From contig NZ_CP029553.1 in assembly GCF_003173755.1 (NCBI RefSeq), forward strand, positions 1,017,001 through 1,081,000: a DNA stretch of 64,000 nucleotides, given 5' to 3'. Numbering within the stretch: the first letter of the stretch is position 1; each line of letters opens with the position of its first letter. The notes beneath the pieces were generated by a model that was not told the DNA's origin, ran no database searches, and worked only from the letters and a program-made list of their open reading frames with translations. Positions 1 to 9,522 of the stretch are shown in pieces. This stretch comes from Methylobacterium terrae. GTDB lineage: Bacteria > Pseudomonadota > Alphaproteobacteria > Rhizobiales > Beijerinckiaceae. A program made the position numbers and the translations under genes.

Positions 1-117
1 GCGCTGGCCCATACTTTCGACAGATTCGGGCGCGATCGAACCACGATACGACAAGCCCCGATCCCGGTTGGAGTGCCTTCGGGCCGTTCATCGGCCCGGG
101 ACGCGAGGACAAGCCGC

Positions 118-834
118 ATGAATCCCGCCGACGCCGCCCAGGCGATGCCCGTGGCCGAGATCACGATGTTCGGCCTGTTCTGGCAGGCACACTTCGTCGT
201 CAAGGTGGTGATGCTCGGCCTGCTCGGCTCATCGATCTGGTGCTGGTCGATCATCGTCGACAAGACGCTGCTGTTCCGCCGCACCAAGGCGGAGATGGAC
301 GCCTTCGAGGAGGAGTTCTGGTCCGGCCGGCCGCTGGAGGAGCTCTACCGCGCCTACAACGAGAAGCCGGCGACCGGGCTCGCCGCCCTGTTCGTCGCCG
401 CGATGCGCGAGTGGCGCCGCTCCTACGAGGGGTCGGGCCGCTCGATCCGCAGCCTCGGCCAGCGCATCGACAAGGTGCTCGACGTCACGATCCAGCGCGA
501 GGTCGAGCGGCTGGAATCGCGCCTGCTCTTCCTGGCCTCGATCGGCTCGGCGGGCCCCTATATCGGCCTGTTCGGCACGGTGTTCGGCATCATGACGGCG
601 TTCACGTCGATCGCCGCCTCGAAGAACACCTCGCTCGCGGTCGTGGCGCCGGGCATCGCCGAGGCGCTGTTCGCCACCGCGATCGGCCTGTTCGCGGCGA
701 TCCCCGCGGTGCTCGCCTACAACAAGCTCCAGGCCTCGGTCGCCAAGGCGCAGGGGCGTCTCGAGGGCTTCGCCGACGAGTTCTCGGCGATCCTGTCGCG
801 CCAGATCGACGAGCGCATGGCGCTCGCCGCCTGA
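118..834 (+). CDS. tolQ: Tol-Pal system proton channel subunit TolQ
   Basis: Inner-membrane protein of the MotA/TolQ/ExbB family. With TolR it forms the proton-motive-force motor that energises TolA for outer-membrane constriction at division. The 238-aa product has a first membrane segment near residues 20-40 and two more in the C-terminal half, where the family motif around GPYIGLFGTVFGIM and the run GIAEALFATAIGLF are visible. The ATG at 118 is chosen; an upstream GTG at 73 would add 15 residues of non-family sequence. It is the first gene of a tolQ-tolR-tolA-tolB run on the same strand. No ybgC is visible in the 117 bases upstream. Confidence 0.95.
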   Translation: MNPADAAQAMPVAEITMFGLFWQAHFVVKVVMLGLLGSSIWCWSIIVDKTLLFRRTKAEMDAFEEEFWSGRPLEELYRAYNEKPATGLAALFVAAMREWRRSYEGSGRSIRSLGQRIDKVLDVTIQREVERLESRLLFLASIGSAGPYIGLFGTVFGIMTAFTSIAASKNTSLAVVAPGIAEALFATAIGLFAAIPAVLAYNKLQASVAKAQGRLEGFADEFSAILSRQIDERMALAA

Positions 835-871
835 GCCGCGTCGCCTCAGTCATCAGGAAGGATTGAGCCAG

Positions 872-1315
872 ATGGGCATGGCCTCCGGAGCGGCACAGGG
901 CGGCGGGCGCCGTCGGCGCGGCCGGCGGGGCGGCGCGATCAACGAGATCAACATGACGCCGTTCATCGACGTCGTGCTGGTGCTCCTGATCATCTTCATG
1001 GTCGCCGCGCCGATGATGACCGTCGGCGTGCCCCTCGACCTGCCGCAGACCAAGGCCGCGGCCCTCAACCAGGATTCGAAGCCGGTCACCCTCTCGATCC
1101 GCCAGACCGGCCAGGTCTTCCTCGGCGAGGACGAGCTCTCCGACGACGCGATCGTCGCCAAGATCTCGGCCACCGCCAAGGACGGCTTCGAGGAGCGGGT
1201 CTTCGTGCGCGGCGACAAGCGGGTCGATTACGGCCGCGTCGCCCAGGTGATGGCGATCGTGACGAGCGGCGGCTTCAAGAAGGTCGCCCTCGTGACCGAG
1301 CCCGACCAGCGTTAG
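872..1315 (+). CDS. tolR: Tol-Pal system protein TolR
   Basis: ExbD/TolR family protein, about 147 aa, with one N-terminal membrane helix and a periplasmic domain. The segment [20 protein letters not shown] contains the proton-relay aspartate of the family. A TTG at 863 is possible, but AGGAAGG at 855-861 is only one base from it, whereas the ATG at 872 is 10 bases downstream, so 872 is preferred. The N-terminus is rich in Gly and Arg ahead of the helix. It lies 37 bases after tolQ and 22 before tolA, so it is almost certainly cotranscribed. Confidence 0.94.
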   Translation: MGMASGAAQGGGRRRRGRRGGAINEINMTPFIDVVLVLLIIFMVAAPMMTVGVPLDLPQTKAAALNQDSKPVTLSIRQTGQVFLGEDELSDDAIVAKISATAKDGFEERVFVRGDKRVDYGRVAQVMAIVTSGGFKKVALVTEPDQR

Positions 1316-1337
1316 CGTCAGTAGGGCGGGGTTCTCC

Positions 1338-2837
1338 GTGCTGTTTCCCTTCGACAGGTCCGAGCCCGGCGTCTGGGTCTCGGCCGGCGCGCACGTGGTG
1401 CTGATCGGGCTGGCGCTGTTCGCCGCCGCCTCGCACGCGCTGCCGCAGGCCGAGGAGGGCGTGCCGGTCGAGGTCATCACCGAGAACCAGTTCTCGGAGC
1501 TGACCAAGGGCCAGCGCGACGGCGAGGCCCCGGCCAAGAGCCCGCGCGCCGACCGCGTGGCGGACAAGCAGCAGGAGAACGACCCCGGCGAGGCGAAGGC
1601 CAACGTGCCGACGCCGCCGACGCGCCCGCCCGACATCAAGGTCGCCAACGCCGAGGAGATGCCGACGCCGCCCCTGCGCCCGGCCCTCGAGCAGCCCGAG
1701 CCCGCGCCGATGCCGCCGGCCCGTCCCGACACCGCCAGGGCCGACGCCGAGAAGGCGGCTGCCGCGGCTGCCGCCGCGAAGGCCAAGGCGGAGGCGGACG
1801 CGCGCGCCGAGGCCAAGGCGGAAGCGGAGCGCGAGGCCAAGGAAGCGGCCAAGGAAGCTGCGAAAGAGGCCGCGAAGGCTGCCGCCAAGGCCGCGGCCGA
1901 GAAGGCGGCCGTCGCCGCGGCCAAGGCGGCGGCCGAGAAAGCCGCCGCCGAGAAGGCCGAGGCCGAGGCGATCCGGCGCGAGGAACTGGCCGAGGCGAAG
2001 GCCGCCGCCAAGGCCCGGGCCGAGGCCAAGGCGCGCGCCGACGCCGAGGCGAAGGCAAAGGCCGAAGCCAAAGCGGAAGCGGAGGCCGAGGCCAGGGCGA
2101 AGGCGCAAGCGGAGGCCGAAGCGAAGGCCAAGGCGGTCGCCGACGCCAAGGCGAAGGCGGACGCCAAGGCGCGCGCCGAGGCGAAGGCGGAAGCCGAAGC
2201 GAAGGCCCAGGCCCAGGCCGAGGCCGAGGCGAAGGCGGAAGCCCAGGCCCAAGCCAAGGCGGAGGCCGAAGCCAAGGCCCGCGCCGCCGCGGACGCCAAG
2301 GCGAAGGCGGAAGCCGCCGCAAAGGCGCGTGCCGTGGCCGAGGCGAAGGCCAAGGCGGCCGCGGAGGCCAAGGCCCGGCACCAGGCCGAACTCGCCGCCA
2401 AGTTCAATTCGGGCTCGATCCGCGACATGCTGGCGGCGCACGGGCCGTCGCAATCCACCGGCGCCACCGGCCGCGAGGTGCAGCGCACGGCGGCGCTCGG
2501 CGCCGCCAGCGGCACCTCGCAGCGCCTCAACCCGAGCCAGCGCGACGCCCTGGTTGGCCTGCTCCAGCAGCAGATCGAGCGCTGCTACTCGGCGCCCCCG
2601 GGCGCCGCGCAGGGAATCGTGCTGCCGCAGCTCGACATCCGCCTGAACCCCGACGGCTCGCTCACCACCGACCCGCGCATCCTGCGCGCCGGCGGCAGCG
2701 CGGTCGACCGCTCGATCGCCGAGGCCGCGGTGCGGGCGGTGCGGCGCTGCGCGCCCTTCCGCATCCCGTCCCAGTTCGCCCCGTTCTACAACGACTGGCG
2801 GGTCATCAACGCGGAGTTCGAGCTGCCGCGGGCGTAA
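1338..2837 (+). CDS. tolA: Tol-Pal system protein TolA, long Ala/Lys/Glu helix form
   Basis: Envelope-spanning protein linking the TolQR motor to TolB/Pal. The 499-aa product has an N-terminal membrane helix (about residues 13-33), a Pro-rich segment, and a very long Ala-Lys-Glu-Ala helical region (about residues 130-350) made of short KAEA/KAKA-like repeats. A globular C-terminal TolA/TonB-like domain follows (about 400-499) with conserved Cys residues. The start is GTG. The repetitive helix produces long spurious reading frames on the opposite strand. It sits between tolR and tolB in the expected order. Confidence 0.92.
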   Translation: MLFPFDRSEPGVWVSAGAHVVLIGLALFAAASHALPQAEEGVPVEVITENQFSELTKGQRDGEAPAKSPRADRVADKQQENDPGEAKANVPTPPTRPPDIKVANAEEMPTPPLRPALEQPEPAPMPPARPDTARADAEKAAAAAAAAKAKAEADARAEAKAEAEREAKEAAKEAAKEAAKAAAKAAAEKAAVAAAKAAAEKAAAEKAEAEAIRREELAEAKAAAKARAEAKARADAEAKAKAEAKAEAEAEARAKAQAEAEAKAKAVADAKAKADAKARAEAKAEAEAKAQAQAEAEAKAEAQAQAKAEAEAKARAAADAKAKAEAAAKARAVAEAKAKAAAEAKARHQAELAAKFNSGSIRDMLAAHGPSQSTGATGREVQRTAALGAASGTSQRLNPSQRDALVGLLQQQIERCYSAPPGAAQGIVLPQLDIRLNPDGSLTTDPRILRAGGSAVDRSIAEAAVRAVRRCAPFRIPSQFAPFYNDWRVINAEFELPRA

Positions 2838-2882
2838 ACACCCCCGGCGGCCTGCCTCACCATACGGACGGACGACCCCTCC

Positions 2883-4226
2883 ATGCCCTTCCCCTCGCGA
2901 TTGCGTCCCGCGCTCGCCGCGCTCCTGTGGCTGTGCCTCGCCGCCGGCTTCGTCTCGGGCCTGGCCTCGCCGGCCTGGGCGCAGCTCAACCTGCGCATCG
3001 GCCCCGGCGGCGCCTTCCAGCCGATGCCGATCGCCGTCGCCGACTTCTCGGGCGATCCGAGCCTCGGCCCGACGCTGTCGGGCATCGTGACCAGCAACCT
3101 GAAGCGCTCGGGCTACTTCACGCCGGTCGAGAAGGCGCGCTTCCCCGAGACCCCGAACTTCGACGCGGCGCCGAACTTCGCCGCCTGGAAGGATACCGGC
3201 GTGCAGGGCCTCGTCACCGGCCGGGTCATCCGCGACGGGTCGGGCCGGCTCAAGGCCGAGTTCCGGCTGTGGGACGTGCTGTCGGGCCAGCAGATGATCG
3301 GCCAGCAATATGCCGGCGACGGCGCCAATGCGCGCCGCATGGGCCACCTGATCTCGGACGCGGTCTACACCAAGATCACCGGCATCGGCGGCTTCTTCGA
3401 CACCCGCGTCGCCTTCGTCGACGAGTCGGGCTCGAAGGAGAACCGGCGCAAGCGCCTCGCGATCATGGATCAGGACGGCGCCAACGTGCGCTACCTGACG
3501 AGCGGCGAGGCCTCGGTGGTGGCGCCGCGCTACTCGCCCTCGACCCAGGACATCACCTACATGTCGCAGGTCACCGGCCAGCAGCCGCGGGTGCAGGTGA
3601 TCAACCTCGCGACCGGATCGCGCCAGGTGATCCCGACCAAGGCCGAGATGAGCACCAGCCCGCGCTTCTCGCCGGACGGGCGGCGCCTGGTGATGAGCGA
3701 CCAGGACGGCGGCAATGCCAGCATCTACGTGATGGACCTCGCCTCGAAGGCCCAGACCCGGATCACCAACGCCAACGCCATCGACACCTCGCCGTCCTTC
3801 TCGCCGGACGGGCGCGAGATCGTGTTCGAATCCGACCGGGGCGGCCAGCAGCAGGTCTACGTCATGGGAGCCGACGGCGCGAACCCGCGCCGCCTGTCCT
3901 TCGGCGACGGCTCCGCCTCGCAGCCGGCCTGGTCGCCGCGGGGCGACTACATCGCCTTCACCCGCCAGCGGAAGGGCTCGTTCTCGATCTGCATCATGAA
4001 GCCCGACGGCACCGGCGAGCGGGTGCTGACGGAGGGCTTCCACAACGAGGGCCCGACCTGGGCGCCCAACGGCCAGTACGTGATGTTCTTCCGCGACCCG
4101 GGCGGCCAGGCCGGGGGCAAGCTCTACATGGTCGACATCACCGGCAAGGTCGAGCAGCCGGTCCCGACCCCGTCCTACGCCTCGGATCCGACCTGGTCGC
4201 CGCTGATCGACCCGCAGCAGAAGTGA
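2883..4226 (+). CDS. tolB: Tol-Pal system beta-propeller protein TolB
   Basis: Periplasmic protein of 447 aa with a signal peptide ending near the AWAQ motif at residue 37. An N-terminal TolB domain is followed by a WD40-like/PD40 beta-propeller in which SPDGR-type repeats recur (for example [23 protein letters not shown]). In the family, TolB bridges TolA and Pal and takes part in outer-membrane invagination. It follows tolA after 45 bases. Unusually, no pal or cpoB reading frame follows: the next gene is degP on the opposite strand. Confidence 0.95.
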   Translation: MPFPSRLRPALAALLWLCLAAGFVSGLASPAWAQLNLRIGPGGAFQPMPIAVADFSGDPSLGPTLSGIVTSNLKRSGYFTPVEKARFPETPNFDAAPNFAAWKDTGVQGLVTGRVIRDGSGRLKAEFRLWDVLSGQQMIGQQYAGDGANARRMGHLISDAVYTKITGIGGFFDTRVAFVDESGSKENRRKRLAIMDQDGANVRYLTSGEASVVAPRYSPSTQDITYMSQVTGQQPRVQVINLATGSRQVIPTKAEMSTSPRFSPDGRRLVMSDQDGGNASIYVMDLASKAQTRITNANAIDTSPSFSPDGREIVFESDRGGQQQVYVMGADGANPRRLSFGDGSASQPAWSPRGDYIAFTRQRKGSFSICIMKPDGTGERVLTEGFHNEGPTWAPNGQYVMFFRDPGGQAGGKLYMVDITGKVEQPVPTPSYASDPTWSPLIDPQQK

Positions 4227-4289
4227 GGGGAGGGGCGACCCGGAACGCGGGCCGGCTCGCAAATCATCTCTGAGCGCCCCGTCTCCGAA

Positions 4290-4339
4290 CGAAAAATCCC
4301 ACCCGCGATCTCACAAGGAGGTCGCAGGTGGGATTTTCG
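4290..4339. terminator. Bidirectional intrinsic terminator between tolB and degP
   Basis: Nearly perfect inverted repeat: CGAAAAATCCCACC (4290-4303) pairs with GGTGGGATTTTCG (4327-4339), with a further partly paired inner stem. The A-run on one arm and T-run on the other make it usable from both strands, which fits its position between the convergent tolB and degP. Confidence 0.75.
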
Positions 4340-4608
4340 CGTCGTGCCCTCGGCGCAGACCTGGGGCTCGGCGCAGATGAGAACCCGGGATGGCGATGGA
4401 GGGTGGTCGCGCCGCAGGGAAGGTCCGGTCAGGCGCGGCCTCGCCAGGGAGCCTGCTCGATCGCCAAAGGTCCCCAACACTCCCCGCGCCATTTCCGGGC
4501 TCCGCTGCGCGGTCGCGGGAACGACAAGGAGCGTATCGTTTCGATCGGGGCTGAACCAACAGGATCATGAGCGCGCAGCGAGCCGGAAGCCCGCCGCGCG
4601 CTGATGGA
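4340..4608. other. Gap between the tolB/degP terminator and degP
   Basis: About 270 bases downstream of both convergent genes. Short overlapping frames exist on both strands but show no recognisable family. No Pal lipobox or OmpA-like motif is present. Confidence 0.5.
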
Positions 4609-6126
4609 CTACTCCAGGCTCAACGCCACGAACCGCACCTCGCCCTCCTTGTTGGAGACGAGGAGCAGGGCCGACTTGCGACCGTCCTTCTTGATCTGGT
4701 CGATGCGACGGGTGACGTCGGCAGGGGAGGACACCGCCTCCTGGCCGACCTCGACGATCACGTCGCCGGGCTGGATGCGCTTGTCGGCGGCGTTGGAGTT
4801 CGGGTCGACCCGGGTGACCAGCACGCCCTTGACGGTGTCCTTCACCCCGAAGCGCTTGCGCGCCTCGTCGGAGAGGCCCGAGAGGTTGAGCCCGAGCGCC
4901 TGGCGGGTGACGTCGGCCTCCGGCTGCGGCCGGCTCAAGTTCGCCTGCTGCTGCGGCTTGTCGCTGTCCTCCAGCCGCCCGAGGGTGACCTGCTTGGTCT
5001 GCTCCTGGCCCTTGCGGATGGTGGTCACGTCGACGACCTTGCCGACCGGGGTCGAGGCGACGATGCGGGGCAGGTCGCTCGAGCTCTTGACGTCGACGCC
5101 GTTGAACTTGGTGATCACGTCGCCGACCTCGAGGCCGGCGGTCCGGGCCGGGCCCTTGTCGTCGACGCCCGCGATCAATGCGCCGCGGCCGCCGCCCTTG
5201 AGGCCGAGCGCCTCGGCGGTGGTGTCGTCGACGTTCTGGATCCGCACGCCGAGCCAGCCGCGGCGCACCTCGCCGAACTGGCGCAGCTGGTCGATCACCG
5301 GGCCGGCGGTGGCGGTGGGGACGGCAAAGCCGATGCCGACCGAGCCGCCGGTCGGCGACAGGATCGCGGTGTTGATGCCGATCACCTCGCCGTTCATGTT
5401 GAACAGCGGACCGCCGGAGTTGCCCTTGTTGATGGCCGCGTCGGTCTGGATGTAGTTGTCGTAGGGGCCGGACTCGATGTTGCGGCCGCGCGCCGAGACG
5501 ATGCCGGCCGAGACCGAGCCGCCGAGGCCGAACGGGTTGCCGATCGCGATCACCCAGTCGCCCGGCCGCATCTTCTCGGAATCGCCGAGCGGCACCGCCT
5601 TCAGCGGCCGGTCCGGATCGGGCTTCACCCGCAGCACCGCGAGGTCGATCTTCGAATCCTTGCCGACGATCTCGGCCTTCAGCTTGCGGCCGTCGTGCAG
5701 GATCACCTGGATGTCGTTGGCGTCGCCGATGACGTGGTTGTTGGTGACGACGATGCCCGACGAATCAATGATGAAGCCGGAGCCGAGCGAGTTCGAGCGG
5801 CGCGGCGCCCGCGGCTGGCTCTCGCCCCCGCCGCCCCCGCCGCCCTGGCCGCGGCGGTTGAAGAACTCCTCGAACAGGTCCTCGAACGGCGTGCCCTGCG
5901 GCAGTTGCGGCAGGGTGCGGCCGCGCGCCTCGACGGTGGTCGAGGCCGAGATGTTCACCACCGCATCCGTCACCTGATCGGCGAGGTCGGCCAGCGATTC
6001 GGGGCCCTTGGCGAGGGCGACGCTCGGCAGGGCCGCGGTGCCGACGGAGAGCGCGAGAAGCGCCCCCGCGAGGGCGGGCAGGCGCCGTCTCGCGAAGGCG
6101 GGGTTACGGCGCGAGGAAGCGGCCAT
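4609..6126 (-). CDS. degP: Do-family periplasmic serine protease/chaperone (DegP/MucD type)
   Basis: Envelope protease-chaperone of 505 aa. A Tat-free signal peptide (cleavage near ALAK, residue 40) is followed by a trypsin-like domain with catalytic His131 (TNNHV), Asp161 (IDLAV) and Ser237 (GNSGGP). Two PDZ domains follow (about residues 295-385 and 405-500). A Gly-rich linker (residues 94-101) lies before the protease core. It is the last gene of the minus-strand run hflK-hflC-DUF2065-degP, the usual alphaproteobacterial arrangement linking HflKC-modulated FtsH proteolysis to periplasmic quality control. Confidence 0.95.
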   Translation of the reverse strand: MAASSRRNPAFARRRLPALAGALLALSVGTAALPSVALAKGPESLADLADQVTDAVVNISASTTVEARGRTLPQLPQGTPFEDLFEEFFNRRGQGGGGGGGESQPRAPRRSNSLGSGFIIDSSGIVVTNNHVIGDANDIQVILHDGRKLKAEIVGKDSKIDLAVLRVKPDPDRPLKAVPLGDSEKMRPGDWVIAIGNPFGLGGSVSAGIVSARGRNIESGPYDNYIQTDAAINKGNSGGPLFNMNGEVIGINTAILSPTGGSVGIGFAVPTATAGPVIDQLRQFGEVRRGWLGVRIQNVDDTTAEALGLKGGGRGALIAGVDDKGPARTAGLEVGDVITKFNGVDVKSSSDLPRIVASTPVGKVVDVTTIRKGQEQTKQVTLGRLEDSDKPQQQANLSRPQPEADVTRQALGLNLSGLSDEARKRFGVKDTVKGVLVTRVDPNSNAADKRIQPGDVIVEVGQEAVSSPADVTRRIDQIKKDGRKSALLLVSNKEGEVRFVALSLE

Positions 6127-6284
6127 TGATGAACCTCGTTGGGCAGGGTCGTCTGGACAAGCGTGTCGGCCCGGCCCGCCGCGGCGCCCGGGCAGCCCCG
6201 GCGACGGGCCGGGAGCCCCTTAAGATCGTCTCCCGGCGAACCGGTTCAAGCCCCTGGCGCGTCGGCCCAAGCCCCCGGGCGCGG

Positions 6285-6479
6285 TCAGCCGAAGACCAGG
6301 CGCACGACGCCGACGACGACGACGCCGGCCGCCGCGGAGGCGAGGCCGACGAGGCGCATCCGCTCCATCGGGCTCTGGGCGGCTTCCTGCATCGCGCGGC
6401 GCATCGCCCCCGGGAAGGCGGCGCAGAGCAGGCCCTCGATGGCCAGGGCGAGGCCGAGGGCCGCGACGAGATCCTTCAC
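6285..6479 (-). CDS. DUF2065 (YjeT-like) small membrane protein
   Basis: Membrane protein of 64 aa with two hydrophobic helices (about residues 4-22 and 42-62) separated by a short basic/acidic loop containing SPMERMRL. It begins at a GTG at 6479; longer in-frame starts add only Arg-rich sequence. Family members typically lie between hflC and degP, as here. Its biochemical role is unknown; the neighbourhood suggests a link to HflKC-FtsH membrane quality control. Confidence 0.8.
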   Translation of the reverse strand: MKDLVAALGLALAIEGLLCAAFPGAMRRAMQEAAQSPMERMRLVGLASAAAGVVVVGVVRLVFG

Positions 6480-6584
6480 GGCCGGGAGCGGGCGGTCATC
6501 GCCGCCATCCCTATTCCCCCTGCGGTCGCATTCTCGTCGTCTCCGCGGCACCGGCCGGATCTTGACGTCCGCCGTCACAACAAT

Positions 6585-6606
6585 GCGCCCCGCCGGGGCG
6601 GGGCGC
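6585..6606. terminator. Perfect GC hairpin between hflC and the DUF2065 gene
   Basis: GCGCCCCGCC (6585-6594) pairs with GGCGGGGCGC (6597-6606). On the minus strand it is followed by a U-containing but not pure U tract. It may partly terminate or stabilise the hflKC transcript before DUF2065-degP. Confidence 0.5.
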
Positions 6607-6681
6607 TCAGGTCTCGTCACGCGTGTCGGGTCGAGCCCCGCGAGGGCCGGGCGCGCCCGGCCGCCGCGGGGCTCGCCGGGG

Positions 6682-7602
6682 CTACTGGCCGGCGGCCGGG
6701 GCCGTCGCCGGGCGCGCCCGCCCCTGCGGGTCGTTGAAGTAGCGGAAGAACTCCGAGCCGGGGCTGATCACCAGACGGGTGTCTGACCCGCTCAGGCCCT
6801 TCTCGTAGGCCTGCATCGAGCGGTAGAAGGCGAAGAAGTCCGGGTCCTGCCCGAAGGCGTCGGCGAGGATGCGGTTGCGGTCCGCCTCGCCCTGGCCGCG
6901 GAGCTGGTCGGCCTTCTGGTTCGCTTCCGCCAGCAGCACGGTCACGTCGCGGTCGGCCCGGGCCTTGATGGTGGCCGCCACCTGGGCGCCGTTGGCGCGC
7001 AGGTCCGCCGCCTCGCGCTCGCGCTCGGTCCGCATCCGCTGGTAGACCGCCTGCGAGTTCGCCGCCGGCAGGTCGACCCGGGTCAGGCGCAGGTCGATGA
7101 TCTCGATGCCGAGGTTCTTCGCCTGCCGGTTCACCTCCTCCTGGATGCGGTTCATCAGGGCCTCGCGCTGGGTGCGCACGATGGCGTCCCGCGAGGCGCT
7201 GGCGAGGACGTTGCGCATCGCCGCGTTGGTGAAGCTCGAGAGGCGCTGGTTGGCGACCTGGATGTTGTTCACCGCCTGGTAGAAGCGCAGCGGGTCGCTG
7301 ATCTTGTAGCGGGCGAAGGCGTCGACCTCGAGGTTCTGGCGGTCGGCCGAGAGGACCGTCTGCACCGGCAGGTCGAGGTCGAGGAGCCGCTTCTCGAACA
7401 GCACGACGCTCTCGAGGAACGGCACCTTGAAGTAGAGGCCGGGCTTGTCGGTGCCGGCCTGGTTCAGCACGGTGCGCACGCGGCCGAACTGCAGCACGAG
7501 GGCCTGCTGGGTCTGGCCGACGGTGAAGGCCGAGGCGTAGATCACCACCAGCAGCAGGACGGCGAGGACGACGAGACCGGTGCGAAGGGCGTTGCCGTTC
7601 AT
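6682..7602 (-). CDS. hflC: HflC, SPFH/band-7 modulator of FtsH
   Basis: Protein of 306 aa with an N-terminal membrane anchor (about residues 9-27), a band-7/SPFH domain (about 25-200) and a coiled-coil rich in Arg, Glu and Ala (about 190-250). It forms the periplasm-facing HflKC cage around FtsH and modulates membrane protein degradation. The ATG at 7602 overlaps the hflK stop by four bases (ATGA), indicating translational coupling. Its length and the C-terminal FFAFYRSM segment are typical of HflC. Confidence 0.95.
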   Translation of the reverse strand: MNGNALRTGLVVLAVLLLVVIYASAFTVGQTQQALVLQFGRVRTVLNQAGTDKPGLYFKVPFLESVVLFEKRLLDLDLPVQTVLSADRQNLEVDAFARYKISDPLRFYQAVNNIQVANQRLSSFTNAAMRNVLASASRDAIVRTQREALMNRIQEEVNRQAKNLGIEIIDLRLTRVDLPAANSQAVYQRMRTEREREAADLRANGAQVAATIKARADRDVTVLLAEANQKADQLRGQGEADRNRILADAFGQDPDFFAFYRSMQAYEKGLSGSDTRLVISPGSEFFRYFNDPQGRARPATAPAAGQ

Positions 7603-8816
7603 CGCGCGCTCCCCTGGGCCGAGGCGGCGGGACGGCCGGTATTGGCGAATTCCTGCAGCGGCAGGACCGGCAGCACGCCGGCGGCGGCCGCACCGGCGCC
7701 GGCGGCGCCGCCCTGGTCGATGATCACCTTGTTCACGCCGCCCAGCACCTTCTCCATGGTGTCGAGGAACATGCGCTCGCGGGAGACCGCGGGCGACACC
7801 TTGTAGGATTCGTAGACCTCGCGGAAGCGCGAGGCCTGGCCGGTCGCCTCGGCGGTGGCCTGGGCCTTGAAGGCCTCGGCCTGCTGCAGGATCTGCGAAG
7901 ACCGGCCGCGGGCCTCGGGCACCACGCGGCTGGCGTAGGTCTCGGCCTCGTTGCGCGAGCGGGCCGCGTCCTGCTGGGCCGCGTTCACGTCGACGAAGGC
8001 CTGGCGCACCTCGGCCGGCGGGCTCACGCCCTGGAGCTGCACCACGTTGATCAGCACGCCGGCGCCGTAGGAATCGAGCGCCTTCTGGATGATCTGCTGC
8101 ACCTCCTGCGCCACGCTCGACTGCTCGGTGGTCAGGATCGCCTGGATCTGGCGCCGGCCCACCACCTCGCGCATCGCGCTCTCGGCCACCGACTTGATGG
8201 TGCCCTCGGGGTTCTGGAGGTTGAACACGAAATCCTCGGCCTTGGCCGGGTTCACGCGCCACTGCACGTCGAAGTCGATGTCGACGATGTTGTCGTCGCC
8301 GGTGAGCATCAGGCTCTCCTCCGGCACGTCGCGGGAGCGCTGGGCGCCGACGCCCGAGCGGTAGCCGACCTGGATGCTGCGCGACTCGCCGACATTCGGC
8401 TTTACCACCGCGCCGATCGGGTAGGGGAAGTTGTAGCGCAGGCCCTCGCCGGACTGGCCGGTGTAGCGCCCGAAGACCGTGTTGATGCCGACCTGGCTCG
8501 GCAGCACCGTGTACCAGCCGGTCATCAGCCAGAGCACCAGCACGGCCAGCACCGCCAGCACCGCGCCCTTGGCGCCGACCGAGCCGCCGCCGGGCATCAG
8601 GTTCCGCAGGCGGTCCTGGCTGCGGCGCAGGAGGTCCTCGAGGTCCGGCGGCTGGTTGCCGCCGCCCGAACCGCCGCCGCCCCAGGGACCGCCGCCACCG
8701 CCGCCGGAGCCGCCGCCCCACGGACCGCCGCCGCCATTGCCGCCGCGGTTACCCCAGGGACCGCCCCCGTTGCCGCCGCCACCGCCGCTGCCGCCGCTCT
8801 GATTGCTCCAAGGCAT
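7599..8816 (-). CDS. hflK: HflK, SPFH/band-7 modulator of FtsH
   Basis: Protein of 405 aa. The first 55 residues are almost entirely Gly with Asn, Ser, Trp and Pro, followed by a membrane helix (about residues 85-103), a band-7 domain (about 100-270) and a coiled-coil. The Gly-rich cytoplasmic N-terminus is usual for HflK, but this one is long. It is the promoter-proximal gene of hflK-hflC-DUF2065-degP. The 209 bases upstream separate it from folA, which runs the same way. Confidence 0.95.
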   Translation of the reverse strand: MPWSNQSGGSGGGGGNGGGPWGNRGGNGGGGPWGGGSGGGGGGPWGGGGSGGGNQPPDLEDLLRRSQDRLRNLMPGGGSVGAKGAVLAVLAVLVLWLMTGWYTVLPSQVGINTVFGRYTGQSGEGLRYNFPYPIGAVVKPNVGESRSIQVGYRSGVGAQRSRDVPEESLMLTGDDNIVDIDFDVQWRVNPAKAEDFVFNLQNPEGTIKSVAESAMREVVGRRQIQAILTTEQSSVAQEVQQIIQKALDSYGAGVLINVVQLQGVSPPAEVRQAFVDVNAAQQDAARSRNEAETYASRVVPEARGRSSQILQQAEAFKAQATAEATGQASRFREVYESYKVSPAVSRERMFLDTMEKVLGGVNKVIIDQGGAAGAGAAAAGVLPVLPLQEFANTGRPAASAQGSAR

Positions 8817-9025
8817 GCTCGCCCACGTCCTTTCCCGGCCGGCACGCCCCGCGCTGTCTCTCGCGTCCCGCGCGGCACTCGCATTGCACTGGCACTCGCT
8901 CCTTCAGCGATATCGGCTGAGCCCCACGCGAAAGCAACCTCCGGCCCGGGGCCAATTCTCAAGGTTTCGACCCCGGCGCGGGAGTTCCATCGCCGCACCC
9001 GGATCCTTGAGATGGTTTGCCCGTC

Positions 9026-9520
9026 TCAGACGTGCCGCGCGAGGGTGACGAACCGGAAGTCGTGCTCGTCCTCCGGCCCGGCCGGGTGGGCCTCGGCGGA
9101 GACCTCGCGGAAGTCCGGCGGGATGGCGGGGAAGCGCGCGTCGCCGTCCGGCGCCGCCGCGACCTCGGTGAGGTGGATCCGGCCGGCGTGCGGCAGGGCG
9201 AGCGCGTAGATCTCGGCGCCGCCCGCCACCATGACCTCCTCGGCGTCGCCCGCGAGCCGCAGGGCGTCGTCCCAGCCGGCCGCCCGCTCGGTCCCGGGGG
9301 CCGACCAGGTCGCGTCGCGGGTCATGACGATCACCCGCCGCCCCGGCAGCGGCCGCCCGATCGAATCCCAGGTCTTGCGCCCCATCACCACCGGCTTGCC
9401 CATGGTGAGGGCGCGGAAGCGCCGCAGGTCGCTGCGCAGGCGCCAGGCGAGCGCGTTGTCGCGGCCGATGACGCCGTTCCGCGCCACGGCGACGATCAGG
9501 GTTACGAGGGGAGGGGCCAT
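9026..9520 (-). CDS. folA: Dihydrofolate reductase
   Basis: Reduces dihydrofolate to tetrahydrofolate with NADPH. The 164-aa product shows family motifs NGVIGRDNALAW, VMGRKTWDSIGRPLPGR and MVAGGAEIY, plus the C-terminal HDFRFVTLAR strand. The ATG at 9520 is two bases from the thyA stop, so the pair is cotranscribed and functionally linked: ThyA produces the dihydrofolate that FolA recycles. Confidence 0.95.
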   Translation of the reverse strand: MAPPLVTLIVAVARNGVIGRDNALAWRLRSDLRRFRALTMGKPVVMGRKTWDSIGRPLPGRRVIVMTRDATWSAPGTERAAGWDDALRLAGDAEEVMVAGGAEIYALALPHAGRIHLTEVAAAPDGDARFPAIPPDFREVSAEAHPAGPEDEHDFRFVTLARHV

Positions 9521-9522
9521 CC

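Noticed and set aside
602..2530. Long minus-strand frames of 228-995 codons over tolA
   Set aside because: They are mirror frames of the Ala/Lys/Glu repeat DNA of tolA, with low-complexity translations and no family match.
4567..6129. 520-codon plus-strand frame opposite degP
   Set aside because: Antisense shadow; the minus frame has the full protease triad and PDZ domains.
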